A DNA stretch of 45,864 nt. Origin: Bradyrhizobium sp. GTDB lineage: Bacteria > Pseudomonadota > Alphaproteobacteria > Rhizobiales > Xanthobacteraceae. Under the pieces are notes generated by a model. That model had not been told where the DNA came from and did not search any database. It saw nothing but the letters and a program-made list of their open reading frames with translations. This document shows, piece by piece, positions 32,567 through 39,975 of the stretch. Each line of letters begins with the position of its first letter. The first letter of the stretch is position 1. A program made the position numbers and the translations under genes. Where the stretch lies: NCBI GenBank assembly GCA_030681365.1, contig JAUXWH010000328.1, positions 1 through 45,864 on the forward strand, read 5' to 3'.

Positions 32567-33598
32567 ATGAAGGAATTGACCGTCGTCGAGCCGGGCAAAC
32601 TGCAATGGCTGGATAAGCCGTCACCGAAGATGAAGACGTCGTTCGACGCGATCATCCGCCCGATCGCCTCCTGCAACTGCGACCTCGACCGACGGTTGAT
32701 CGCGGGCAAGACGCCGTTCAAAGCTCCTTTCGCGATCGGCCATGAATGTGTTGCCGAGGTCCTTGAGGTCGGCTCCGGCGTCGCGTCGGTGCGCCGCGGG
32801 GATGTCGTCTCGATACCCTGGAAGATCGCCTGCGGAAGTTGCGAACAATGCCTGGCAGGTCGCAGCATCGCCTGTACCGGTGTGCAAAAATACGCCGGCT
32901 TTGGCGTGCCGGCCGGCGGTCATTGGGGAGGATTGTTCTCGGAGAGCGTCTGCGTGCCATTCGCCGATGCCATGCTCGTCAAGGTTCCTGACGGCGTCGA
33001 TCCAGTCGCTGCGGCATCCGTCAGCGACAATCTGACGGATGCGTGGGTGGCCGCAAGCCGTCCGCTGGCATCGCGGCCGAACGGGAAGGTTCTGGTCGTC
33101 GGCGGAACGGAGAGCCTCGGGATCCTCGCGGTGCAGATGGCGCGTGCGGCAGGCGCCCATCAGGTCGATTACTTTGATGATGACGCCGCGCGGAACGAAC
33201 TCGCCCGCTGGAGCGGTGCTACGCTCCGCTCTGGTCCCGACACCGATCTCCATGAGAGCTATGACGTCGTCATCGCGGCGACGCGGTCGCACGACAGGCT
33301 TCGAACGTCGTTGCTCGCCTTGCGTACCGGCGGGCATTGTTCGTGCATCGGTATCATTTTTGACGATCCCCCTATTCCGTTGTTTCAGATGTACATGCGC
33401 GACATCACCCTGTCGGTCGGACTGTGCGGTGTCCGGCCGCACATGCCGCAGGTTCTCGACCTGATTCAACAGTGCCGTTGCGATCCCATGATCGTGACGC
33501 CGACGGTGGTATCCTGGGAGGACGCGCCCGAAGCCCTCGTCGCGCCGATCGCAAAAGTCGTGCTGGCGAGGCCGCGCATCACCGCAAGCCCTGGATAA
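32567..33598 (+). CDS. Zinc-dependent alcohol dehydrogenase (MDR family)
   Basis: A 343-residue medium-chain dehydrogenase. Catalytic zinc ligands: Cys36 in ASCNCD, and the GHE motif His59-Glu60. Structural zinc: Cys89, Cys92, Cys95 and Cys103 in ACGSCEQCLAGRSIAC. The nucleotide-binding domain holds VLVVGGTESLGILAVQMA, with Asp residues after the second strand (YFDDD) favouring NAD. The reaction is alcohol to aldehyde or ketone, substrate unknown. A GGGAGAAAC box precedes the ATG. It lies inside the segment between the two ptxE repeats, under the putative MarR operator. Confidence 0.9.
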   Translation: MKELTVVEPGKLQWLDKPSPKMKTSFDAIIRPIASCNCDLDRRLIAGKTPFKAPFAIGHECVAEVLEVGSGVASVRRGDVVSIPWKIACGSCEQCLAGRSIACTGVQKYAGFGVPAGGHWGGLFSESVCVPFADAMLVKVPDGVDPVAAASVSDNLTDAWVAASRPLASRPNGKVLVVGGTESLGILAVQMARAAGAHQVDYFDDDAARNELARWSGATLRSGPDTDLHESYDVVIAATRSHDRLRTSLLALRTGGHCSCIGIIFDDPPIPLFQMYMRDITLSVGLCGVRPHMPQVLDLIQQCRCDPMIVTPTVVSWEDAPEALVAPIAKVVLARPRITASPG

Positions 33599-33656
33599 CA
33601 ATCGGCCTGCCCGACAGCCAGGCATCCGCTGACGTCACGCGGGTGACAGCCAAGCT

Positions 33657-34112
33657 TCACTCGCTTCGCGCCTGCACCATATAGGTCGCTGTCGCATGCG
33701 CACACAGCTTCCCCTCGCGATCGGTGAGGCGGCCCTCGCACGCAATGATGCGGCGGCCCTCATGAAGCGTCTTCCCTTCCGCGGTCACGGGAGCGCTGCT
33801 CGCCGTCATCGGCCTCAGATAAGTAATTTTCAAATCTATAGTCGAATAGCCGCTATCCAGCGGCAAGGTGCTTTGCACAGCCAGGGCCAGCGCGGCATCC
33901 AGAATCGTCGCGGCGTAGCCGCCGTGCACAGTCCCGAGCGGATTGTAGAAGTCCTCATCGGGGTGACCCTCCAAGGTGACAATTCCGCGGTCCGCCGAAG
34001 TTCCCCGGAAGCGCATGGTCTTGCCGATCCCTCGCTGCGAGCCGCCGGCCGCGATGAGCTTCTTGACAAGATCGAGGCCCGTGCGGGGCGAGTTGTCTGC
34101 GGCAGCGTCCAT
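33657..34112 (-). CDS. PaaI-family thioesterase
   Basis: A 151-residue hotdog-fold protein with NPLGTVHGGYAATILDAALA (about 57-76), the HGG-and-Asp catalytic region of PaaI-type acyl-CoA thioesterases, followed by STIDLKITYLRPM. The second AGTCAA-N5-TTGACT site lies 60 bases before its start, so it is probably controlled with the dehydrogenase. It converges on the dehydrogenase gene and diverges from the NTF2-like gene. The thioester substrate is unknown. Confidence 0.88.
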   Translation of the reverse strand: MDAAADNSPRTGLDLVKKLIAAGGSQRGIGKTMRFRGTSADRGIVTLEGHPDEDFYNPLGTVHGGYAATILDAALALAVQSTLPLDSGYSTIDLKITYLRPMTASSAPVTAEGKTLHEGRRIIACEGRLTDREGKLCAHATATYMVQARSE

Positions 34113-34171
34113 GTCTTTTCTCCGTGCAACACGTATCGGTGTCGGCGGAAAATGGACCGACTCAAGTCTCG

Positions 34172-34188
34172 AGTCAACATTATTGACT
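34172..34188. promoter_or_regulatory. Second inverted repeat, probable MarR operator
   Basis: AGTCAA-CATTA-TTGACT, with further partial symmetry outward (TC at the left, GA at the right). It sits between the divergent thioesterase (start 34112) and NTF2-like (start 34283) genes and shares core and spacing with 32482-32510. Confidence 0.75.
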
Positions 34189-34282
34189 TGATAGTGGATA
34201 TCTGGGACTGTGGCTACAGGGATGGCGCCGATGTTCGGCTCGGCGCATCACGTTCGATTGTCAGGGAATGAGGATGCGCCGC

Positions 34283-34651
34283 ATGAACGAGAAGATCATG
34301 GACTTCGACGCAGCAAGGGTTTTTGCGGAAACCTGGTGCAGCAACTGGTGCAAAGTCGACATCGATGCTGTCGTGTCGCACTTCTCCGAAGATGCCGAGA
34401 TGCGCAGCCCTCTCGCGGAAAAGCTGACCGGCTCGCCTGTCGTCAAGGGCTCAGAAGAAATTCGGCGATACTGGAAGAAGGCCTATGGCCACGTGAAAAG
34501 CGCCGACCTTCAATTGCTGTCGTGGAGCTGGGACGAGCCGATGCGCCGCCTAACGGTGTGGTGGCGCCTGGATAAGGCGCGCGCGTCCGAATACATGGAC
34601 TTCGACGCGACGGGACGGATCATCAGAAGCGAAGCGTTCTATGGCAAATGA
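34283..34651 (+). CDS. NTF2-like (SnoaL-type) protein
   Basis: A 122-residue cone-fold protein. [31 protein letters not shown] near the N-terminus is the usual helix-loop-strand start of the family, and [18 protein letters not shown] the conserved end strands. Such proteins act as small isomerases, cyclases or hydratase-like enzymes, or only bind ligands. ATG 34283 has GAGG 8 bases upstream; ATG 34268 is the alternative. It belongs to the inserted segment and diverges from the thioesterase across the second operator. Confidence 0.75.
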   Translation: MNEKIMDFDAARVFAETWCSNWCKVDIDAVVSHFSEDAEMRSPLAEKLTGSPVVKGSEEIRRYWKKAYGHVKSADLQLLSWSWDEPMRRLTVWWRLDKARASEYMDFDATGRIIRSEAFYGK

Positions 34652-34727
34652 GGCGCTTGTAGTGGCGCCTGATCCGCCGAGCAGGAGTTCGGCCTGCTTC
34701 CCGCCAACGATCGAGAGACAAACGACG

Positions 34728-35080
34728 GTGGGCGTAACGGATTTCCTGTCCCGTGATGCTGAAATCTTCGGTGCGATTGTTGACGAAAATCATCGGCAAG
34801 CTGACGCCATTGAGCTGATTTCCTCGGAGAACGATACTTATCCGGAAGTACTCGCTGCGCTTGGTTCCATGCTGACGAACAAGTATGCGGAAGAATATCC
34901 CGGTCGTCGCTATTATGGCGGACAACAATATACCGACCTCGTGGAGCGCGTGGCCTGCGACCGGGCGGGGCGCTGTTCCGAGCGGACCACGCGAACGTAC
35001 AGCCGCTGTCGGGATCACCGATGAACCAAGCTGTATTTTTCGCAACGCTGAGACCGGGCGATACCATCCTTGCGATGGAC
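34728..35080 (+). pseudogene. glyA: Truncated, frameshifted serine hydroxymethyltransferase fragment
   Basis: The N-terminal third of a GlyA-type PLP enzyme. Frame 1 reads [20 protein letters not shown], then [24 protein letters not shown] and [12 protein letters not shown]. Near 34965 the frame shifts, and the next frame continues [20 protein letters not shown] and PGDTILAMD. Similarity stops at base 35080, and the ptxE direct repeat begins at 35084. The remaining two thirds, including the PLP lysine, are absent. A GTG at 34728 could have been the start. The break at the repeat shows that the segment was cut or fused here. Confidence 0.88.
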
Positions 35081-35083
35081 CCG

Positions 35084-35259
35084 TCCAGCCAGGCGAGATC
35101 CCGAGTTCAACCTCATTTATCTAACCCCCGCCCCAGCCCCGCGACGCCTCGAACAGCGCCATTGCCGGCGCGGTCGGCGGCAGGGTGTCGGGGACGATCA
35201 GCCTGATCTCCTTGGCGAGTTCGACGCCTTCGACACGGAGCGCGACCAGCCGCCCGGCC
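35084..35259 (+). repeat. Direct repeat, right copy (3' end of ptxE plus flank)
   Basis: 176 bases matching 31560-31733. It covers the last 139 bases of the ptxE reading frame and 37 bases beyond its stop. The left edge coincides with the truncation of the glyA fragment. Confidence 0.92.
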
Positions 35260-35990
35260 GCGACTTCGTCGGCGACCGAGGATTGCATCACGATCGACGC
35301 GCCGCCGCCGGCGCGGACCGCGCGCTTGACGGCCTCGGTGCTGCCGAAGCCGTCGACGATCGTGAGGGTGTTGGCGGATGGTCCGAGCCGGCTGCGCAGC
35401 AGATGCCCGGTGCCGGTGCCGGATTCGCCGCCCAGCAACGGCTCGCCTTGCAGCTCGGCCACGGAGACGGAGCCGAGGCCGGCCCAGCGATGGTCCGGCG
35501 CGACGATGACGACCAGCGGCTCGCGCGCGAAGGTGCGCGCAACAAAACCTTCTCTGCCGTCCCACCATTCCATGGCGGCCAGATCGGCTTCGCCGCGTTC
35601 CAGCCGGGCGACGACATCATTGTTCGATCCGATCCATTGCTCGACCGGAATGCCGGCGCTGCGCCGGAAGGCGGCCAGATGCGGCTGCAGCAGATAGGTG
35701 CCGACATTGCTCGATGCGGCCACGCGCAGCGTCGGAAGCTGGACCAGGCCGCGCACGCGGCCGGCGGTTTCGACCAGCGAACGCGCCAGCGGCAAAAAGC
35801 GCGCGCCCTGATCGGTCAGCATCGCGCCGCCGCGCCGGCGCAGCACCAGCGGTGCCGCCACAACCTCTTCGAGCTGGCGGATGTGATCCACGATGGTCGA
35901 CGGCGCGAGATCGAGCTGGCGCGCGGCGGCGCGCACGCCGCGGGCGGCGATTACCGTGAGGAAGGTTCTGGCGTGGGTCAGGTTGAGCAT
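35121..35990 (-). CDS. ptxE: LysR-family regulator of phosphite utilisation (PtxE-like)
   Basis: A 289-residue LysR-type regulator. The winged helix (1-60) shows [18 protein letters not shown] and [16 protein letters not shown]; the effector domain follows (about 88-285). Its ATG immediately follows the ptxD stop codon (0 bp), so it is translationally coupled. The order ptxABCD-LysR is that of the phosphite operon first described in Pseudomonas stutzeri, where ptxE is the last gene; the name is given by position plus family. The 3' end is duplicated at 31560, and relative to that copy this one stops three codons earlier (TAG in place of CAG). Confidence 0.85.
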   Translation of the reverse strand: MLNLTHARTFLTVIAARGVRAAARQLDLAPSTIVDHIRQLEEVVAAPLVLRRRGGAMLTDQGARFLPLARSLVETAGRVRGLVQLPTLRVAASSNVGTYLLQPHLAAFRRSAGIPVEQWIGSNNDVVARLERGEADLAAMEWWDGREGFVARTFAREPLVVIVAPDHRWAGLGSVSVAELQGEPLLGGESGTGTGHLLRSRLGPSANTLTIVDGFGSTEAVKRAVRAGGGASIVMQSSVADEVAAGRLVALRVEGVELAKEIRLIVPDTLPPTAPAMALFEASRGWGGG

Positions 35991-37001
35991 CTATCCGGTC
36001 AATGCCGCGGTCTTCACGTTCGGGGGGTTGACGAGCCCGGCGGGTAGCTGGCCGGCCAGCGCCTGCAGGATGCTTGACGCGGCGGACAGTTCGATCTGCC
36101 GCCGCGCCGAGGTCACGGCCGATCCGATATGCGGCGTCAGCACGGTGCGCGCGCCCGGCGCGGTCAGTCTGGCATCGATCGACATCGGCCGCTGCGACCG
36201 CGCCCAGTCCTCGCATTCGAACACGTCGGCGGCATAGCCGCCGAGATGGCCGCTCGCCAGCGCATCGGCGACCGCGGCTTCATCGACCAGCGAGCCGCGC
36301 GCGGGATTGACCAGCAACGCTCCTGATTTCATCCGGCCGATCGCCGCCGCATCGATCAATCCGGTGGTGCTCTCCGTCAGCGGTAGGCCCAGCACCACGA
36401 AATCGGACAGCTTCAAGATGTCATCGAATGCCATTTGTTCGACACCGGATATTTCGCCGAAGGGCCGGCTGTCGAAGGCGACGATCCGGCAGCCGAATCC
36501 GGAAAGCCGGCGCGCGATGGCCTGGCCGACCAGCCCGAAGCCGACGATCCCGACCGTCGAGCTGCCGATTCCCGTGCCATACAATTCGGGCCGCCAGCCG
36601 GCGAAGCCGGATCGGCGGATGCCGGCATCGCCGGTCGGGATATGGCGCCCGAGCGCGATCATCAGTCCGATCGCCAGTTCCGCGGTCGGCTCGGTCAGAA
36701 GGTCCGGCACGATGGTGACCTGGACGCCGCGTTCGCGCGCCGCCTCGACATCGATATTGTCATAACCCTTCAGCGCGGCGCCGATGACCTTCAATTGAGG
36801 GCATCGCTCCAGAAATTCCCGGTCGATGCGGTCGGTCATGAAGGCCATCAGGCCGCTCGCCTCCCCGCACCGCTCGATCAGTTCATCCCGGCTCCACGGC
36901 TGGGAAGCCTCGTTGGCGACAACACGGGCCACGCGTTCGAACGCCGCGCGCGTCTCGGGGAAAACCCGGCTGGTCAAGACAATGAGGGGCGGTTTGGACA
37001 T
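35991..37001 (-). CDS. ptxD: Phosphite (phosphonate) dehydrogenase
   Basis: A 336-residue D-2-hydroxyacid dehydrogenase-family enzyme, the same length as P. stutzeri PtxD, which oxidises phosphite to phosphate with NAD+. PtxD-specific stretches are seen: LMAFMTDRIDREFLERCP, GAALKGYDNIDV with Lys78, VPDLLTEPTAELAIGL, GWRPELYGTGI and GYAADVFECEDWA. The Rossmann motif is GFGLVG (154-159), and Asp177 after the second strand favours NAD+. Candidate catalytic residues are Arg235, Glu264 and His291. ATG 37001 lies 10 bp after the ptxC stop. It is cytoplasmic and acts on phosphite imported by PtxABC. Confidence is high because sequence blocks and operon agree. Confidence 0.93.
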   Translation of the reverse strand: MSKPPLIVLTSRVFPETRAAFERVARVVANEASQPWSRDELIERCGEASGLMAFMTDRIDREFLERCPQLKVIGAALKGYDNIDVEAARERGVQVTIVPDLLTEPTAELAIGLMIALGRHIPTGDAGIRRSGFAGWRPELYGTGIGSSTVGIVGFGLVGQAIARRLSGFGCRIVAFDSRPFGEISGVEQMAFDDILKLSDFVVLGLPLTESTTGLIDAAAIGRMKSGALLVNPARGSLVDEAAVADALASGHLGGYAADVFECEDWARSQRPMSIDARLTAPGARTVLTPHIGSAVTSARRQIELSAASSILQALAGQLPAGLVNPPNVKTAALTG

Positions 37002-37011
37002 GGATGCACGC

Positions 37012-37818
37012 TTATTTGAGTGATTTGCGCAGATAGGCGCCGACACTGTCGACCATCACGACGCAGGCGAGGATCGACAGCAGGATCGCCGATACCTGAT
37101 CGTAGTTCAGAAGCCGCAGCGCCGCGATCAGTTCGAAACCGATGCCGCCGGCGCCGACGATGCCGAGCACGGCGGAGGCGCGAAAATGATATTCCCAGCG
37201 GTAGATCGTGACGTCGGTCAGTTGAGGCAGCACCTGCGGCAATACCGCATGCATGATGACCTGCATCGGCGTCGCGCCCGCGGCGCGCGCCGCTTCCAGC
37301 GGCTTCGGGTCGACATGCTCGATCGCCTCCGCATAGAACTTGCCGACCATGCCGACCGAATGCAGCGCCAGCGCGAGAACGCCCGGCAGTGCGCCGAAGC
37401 CGACCGCGGCGACGAACAGCACGCCGAGGATGATCTCCGGCACCGAACGCAGGAAGGCGAGCAGGGTCCGCACCGCCATATAGACCGCCGGATGCGGGCT
37501 GGTGTTGGGCGCGGCCAGCAGCGCCAGCGGCAACGAGAACAGCACCGCGAGCGCGGTGCCCGCGATCGACATCGCCAGCGTATCCAGCAGCGGCCGCAGC
37601 CATGTCCGCCAGCGGCCGAAATCGGGCGGTACCATTTCCGAGGCCAGCGTGGAGATCGCCGGCCCGCTTTCGATGAAGCGCTGCGCATCGAAGAAGCCGG
37701 TTGCCGCCAGCGCGGCGATGCAGGCGGCGACGATCAGGGCGACCAGCCCCGCCCCGCGCAGGGCGGAGCGTCGCTGATCGGCGAGAATGGCGTCGAATAC
37801 AGGCGAAGCGGATTTCAT
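37012..37818 (-). CDS. ptxC: Phosphite/phosphonate ABC transporter permease
   Basis: A 268-residue PhnE-type inner-membrane permease with about six hydrophobic segments. The cytoplasmic EAA loop reads EAARAAGATPMQVIMHAVLP (about 178-197), the contact site for the ATPase, followed by the PhnE-typical RWEYHFRASAVLGIVGAGGIG. Upstream frame (to 37986) is repeat-derived, so ATG 37818 is used. A palindromic repeat lies in the 178-bp gap to ptxB. ptxD starts 10 bp downstream. Named from family plus the ptxABCDE order; by sequence alone it could be a general phosphonate permease. Confidence 0.88.
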   Translation of the reverse strand: MKSASPVFDAILADQRRSALRGAGLVALIVAACIAALAATGFFDAQRFIESGPAISTLASEMVPPDFGRWRTWLRPLLDTLAMSIAGTALAVLFSLPLALLAAPNTSPHPAVYMAVRTLLAFLRSVPEIILGVLFVAAVGFGALPGVLALALHSVGMVGKFYAEAIEHVDPKPLEAARAAGATPMQVIMHAVLPQVLPQLTDVTIYRWEYHFRASAVLGIVGAGGIGFELIAALRLLNYDQVSAILLSILACVVMVDSVGAYLRKSLK

Positions 37819-37846
37819 CTGGTACCTGGAATCATGAGTCAGTATT

Positions 37847-37976
37847 GCAGCCCATCCTTCGAGACGCATCGCGTTGCGATGCTCCTCAGGATGAGGGTAA
37901 CCTGTTGAAGCATAAGAACCTCTTGCTGAGGAGCGAGCATCGCGAGCGTCTCGAAGCATCGGCAGCAAGCGAGTCA
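37847..37976. repeat. Palindromic repeat, family 1, copy 2, inside the ptx operon
   Basis: Inverted copy of the element at 641-769: it starts GCCCATCCTTCGAGACGC and ends with GCTGAGGAGCGAGCAT, then GCGAGCGTCTCGAAGCAT. It lies between ptxB and ptxC, where a stem-loop could act on mRNA processing or on the ratio of binding protein to permease. Confidence 0.85.
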
Positions 37977-37996
37977 CCCATCTCACATCGTCGCTA

Positions 37997-38866
37997 CTAG
38001 AGCTTGGCGATGTCGAGCTGCAATATCTTGGCCATGTCGCGCAGCACGTCGTAATCCTTGTCGGTGGCCGCCGCGATGGCTTCGACGCGGAACAGCTTCA
38101 GGATGGCCGGATCCTTGAGGTCGAGGAATGCCTTCCTGATCGCGTCCTTCAGCTCGGGCTTCAGGTAGCCCTGCATCGTCAGCGGATAGTTCGGAATGGG
38201 ATCGGACAATGCAAGCTGCCTGAGCTTTGTGGGATCGACCTTCTTGCTTTCGACCAGAACCCGATAAATGGCTTCGGACAGCGCCCCGGCCGGAACCTGC
38301 CCCGCAGCGACGGCGCGCGCGACCGCATCGTGCTGGCCGAGATGGACGACCTTGTAGTCGGCATCGCCGATCAGTCCCTGCTTGGCGAGCAGCGCGCGCG
38401 GCGCCAGATGGCTCGACGTCGAGGCCCGGTCGCCGAACGCGAACGGCTTGCCCTTGATGTCGGCGATTTCCTTCACCGGACCGTCGGCAGTAGCGATCAC
38501 GATCGACTGGTAATTGGGCTTGCCCTTTTCGACGCCGACGCCGAACGGATCGATCTCCGTCGCCTTCGACTTGGCAAGCACATAGGAGAACGGGCCGAAA
38601 TATCCGACCTCGATACGCCCGAAGCGCATCGCCTCGATCATCGACGAGTAATCCGTGGTCACGATGATCTCGACCGGCTTCTTCAGCACGCCCTCGAGAT
38701 ACACTTTAAGCGGCTGCGCGTTCTGAATGATGGTCGCGGCATTCTCGTCCGGCAGCAGCGCGATCCGCAACTTGTCGGGGTTGGCCTTGTCGGCGAATGC
38801 CGGGCCGGCGAGCAGGCTGAGGCCGGTCGCGACCGATGCAACGAGGAAATCACGGCGTAACATCAT
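37997..38866 (-). CDS. ptxB: Phosphite/phosphonate ABC transporter binding protein
   Basis: A 289-residue PhnD-type periplasmic protein. Residues 1-26 form a signal peptide with twin arginines (MLRRDFLVASVATG), ending AFA. The mature part shows LRIALLPDENAATIIQNAQP, the PhnD pattern VTTDYSSMIEAMRFGRIEVGYFGPFSY, and FGDRASTSSHLAPRALL, the anion-binding segment. It would capture phosphite and hand it to PtxC. The tandem ATG at 38866/38863 is preceded by GGAGAG; the longer frame overlaps ptxA and is rejected. The gap to ptxA is 28 bp. Confidence 0.9.
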   Translation of the reverse strand: MMLRRDFLVASVATGLSLLAGPAFADKANPDKLRIALLPDENAATIIQNAQPLKVYLEGVLKKPVEIIVTTDYSSMIEAMRFGRIEVGYFGPFSYVLAKSKATEIDPFGVGVEKGKPNYQSIVIATADGPVKEIADIKGKPFAFGDRASTSSHLAPRALLAKQGLIGDADYKVVHLGQHDAVARAVAAGQVPAGALSEAIYRVLVESKKVDPTKLRQLALSDPIPNYPLTMQGYLKPELKDAIRKAFLDLKDPAILKLFRVEAIAAATDKDYDVLRDMAKILQLDIAKL

Positions 38867-38894
38867 GTACTCTCCATCCTGTAATTGGGTTTGA

Positions 38895-39653
38895 TCAGGC
38901 GGCTTGCGCCAGACTGTGGCGTTCCGTCGCGTAGATATGATCGAGCGTGTGCGACCCGAGTTGATCGGGCGCGCCGTCGAAAACGATGCGCCCCTGGGCG
39001 AGGCCGATGATGTGATCGGCGAACTGGCGGGCGAGGTCGACCTGATGCAGGCTGACGATCGCGGTGATGCCGTCCTCGCGGCTGATCCGGTGAAGGTCTT
39101 CCAGCACCCGGACCGAGGTGGCGGGATCGAGGCTCGCGACCGGCTCGTCGGCAAGCATGATCTCCGGCTTCTGGGCCATGGCGCGCGCGATGCCGACGCG
39201 CTGCTGCTGTCCGCCGGAAAGCTGGTCGGCGCGGTTCAAGGCCCGGTCGGCCAGCCCGACCCGGTCGAGCGCCTCCAGCGCCAGCAGACGGTCGGCGCGC
39301 GGCAGGGGAAACATCGAGCGCAGCGCGCCATGTGCGGCGAGCCGTCCGGTCAGCACATTGTCGAGCGCCGACAGCCGGCCGATCAGATGATGCTGCTGGA
39401 ACACCATGCCGGTGCGCCGGCGGTGATCCCGCAGCCGACCCCGGCTGGCGAAAATCGATCCGCGTCCCTCGACGCGAACCTCGCCGGAAGTCGGCCGCAC
39501 CAAGCCATTGAGACTGCGCAGCAACGTCGATTTGCCGGCACCCGAGGTGCCGAGCAGCACGATGAATTTGCCGCGCTGGAACGTCGCCGTCGTCGGCCGC
39601 AGCGCCACCACGCCGTTGGGATATGTAACGGCCACATTGAAGAGCGATAACAT
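38895..39653 (-). CDS. ptxA: Phosphite/phosphonate ABC transporter ATP-binding protein
   Basis: A 252-residue PhnC-type ATPase. Walker A GTSGAGKST (about 35-43), Q-loop in GMVFQQHHLIGRLS, signature LSGGQQQRVGIARAM, Walker B IMLADEPVASLDP and the H-loop in IVSLHQVDLA are all present. It powers uptake through PtxC. First gene of the ptxABCDE operon; an inverted repeat lies 29 bases upstream of the start. All canonical motifs are intact, so the importer should be functional. Confidence 0.9.
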   Translation of the reverse strand: MLSLFNVAVTYPNGVVALRPTTATFQRGKFIVLLGTSGAGKSTLLRSLNGLVRPTSGEVRVEGRGSIFASRGRLRDHRRRTGMVFQQHHLIGRLSALDNVLTGRLAAHGALRSMFPLPRADRLLALEALDRVGLADRALNRADQLSGGQQQRVGIARAMAQKPEIMLADEPVASLDPATSVRVLEDLHRISREDGITAIVSLHQVDLARQFADHIIGLAQGRIVFDGAPDQLGSHTLDHIYATERHSLAQAA

Positions 39654-39681
39654 GTCGAACTCCGGAGAGCAGATGCCGCAT

Positions 39682-39698
39682 GTTCGGCTGTTCCGAAC
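39682..39698. promoter_or_regulatory. Inverted repeat upstream of ptxA
   Basis: GTTCGG-CTGTT-CCGAAC, starting 29 bases upstream of the ptxA start. It could be a site for PtxE, but it is only 6 bp per arm and no second copy was found. The wider gap to the cytochrome gene (39654-39975) also holds the FixK-type box at 39878. A reverse-strand CTGTCTGTCAT near 39750 only partly fits a Pho box. Confidence 0.35.
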
Positions 39699-39877
39699 AA
39701 GCCGGGCTACTGTTCACTCATTTCGACTATCAAGCGCCCATGACGTGGGAATGACAGACAGGGTAGACCCGTTGGTTTCAACAAGCCAAACCCAGACAAG
39801 CCAACAGGATCGAACGACCAAGGCGCGGTTTCGCTGCATGAAGCGAATCATCTCCTGTCGGGGCGCTGCCGCTCAAA

Positions 39878-39891
39878 TTGACTCATATCAA
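39878..39891 (+). promoter_or_regulatory. FNR/FixK-type box
   Basis: TTGACTCATATCAA fits the TTGA-N6-TCAA palindrome bound by FNR, FixK and related Crp-family regulators of low-oxygen genes. It lies 85 bases before the dihaem cytochrome c gene, a plausible distance for activation of that gene, with a promoter in between. Confidence 0.65.
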
Positions 39892-39975
39892 TGCAGAAAC
39901 TGGTGGTGGAGACAGGGTCGGCAGGAATGCTGTCTCGCCTTCTGACGACATCGAACGCTTGGAGATAAGGGTGCC

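Noticed and set aside
31734..35083. Classical integrative element with integrase
   Set aside because: The direct repeats fit an insertion, but no integrase, transposase or terminal inverted repeats were found inside, so no mobile-element class is assigned.
39740..39760. Pho box before ptxA
   Set aside because: Only a partial match (CTGTCTGTCAT on the reverse strand) to the two-half-site consensus; too weak to report as a site.
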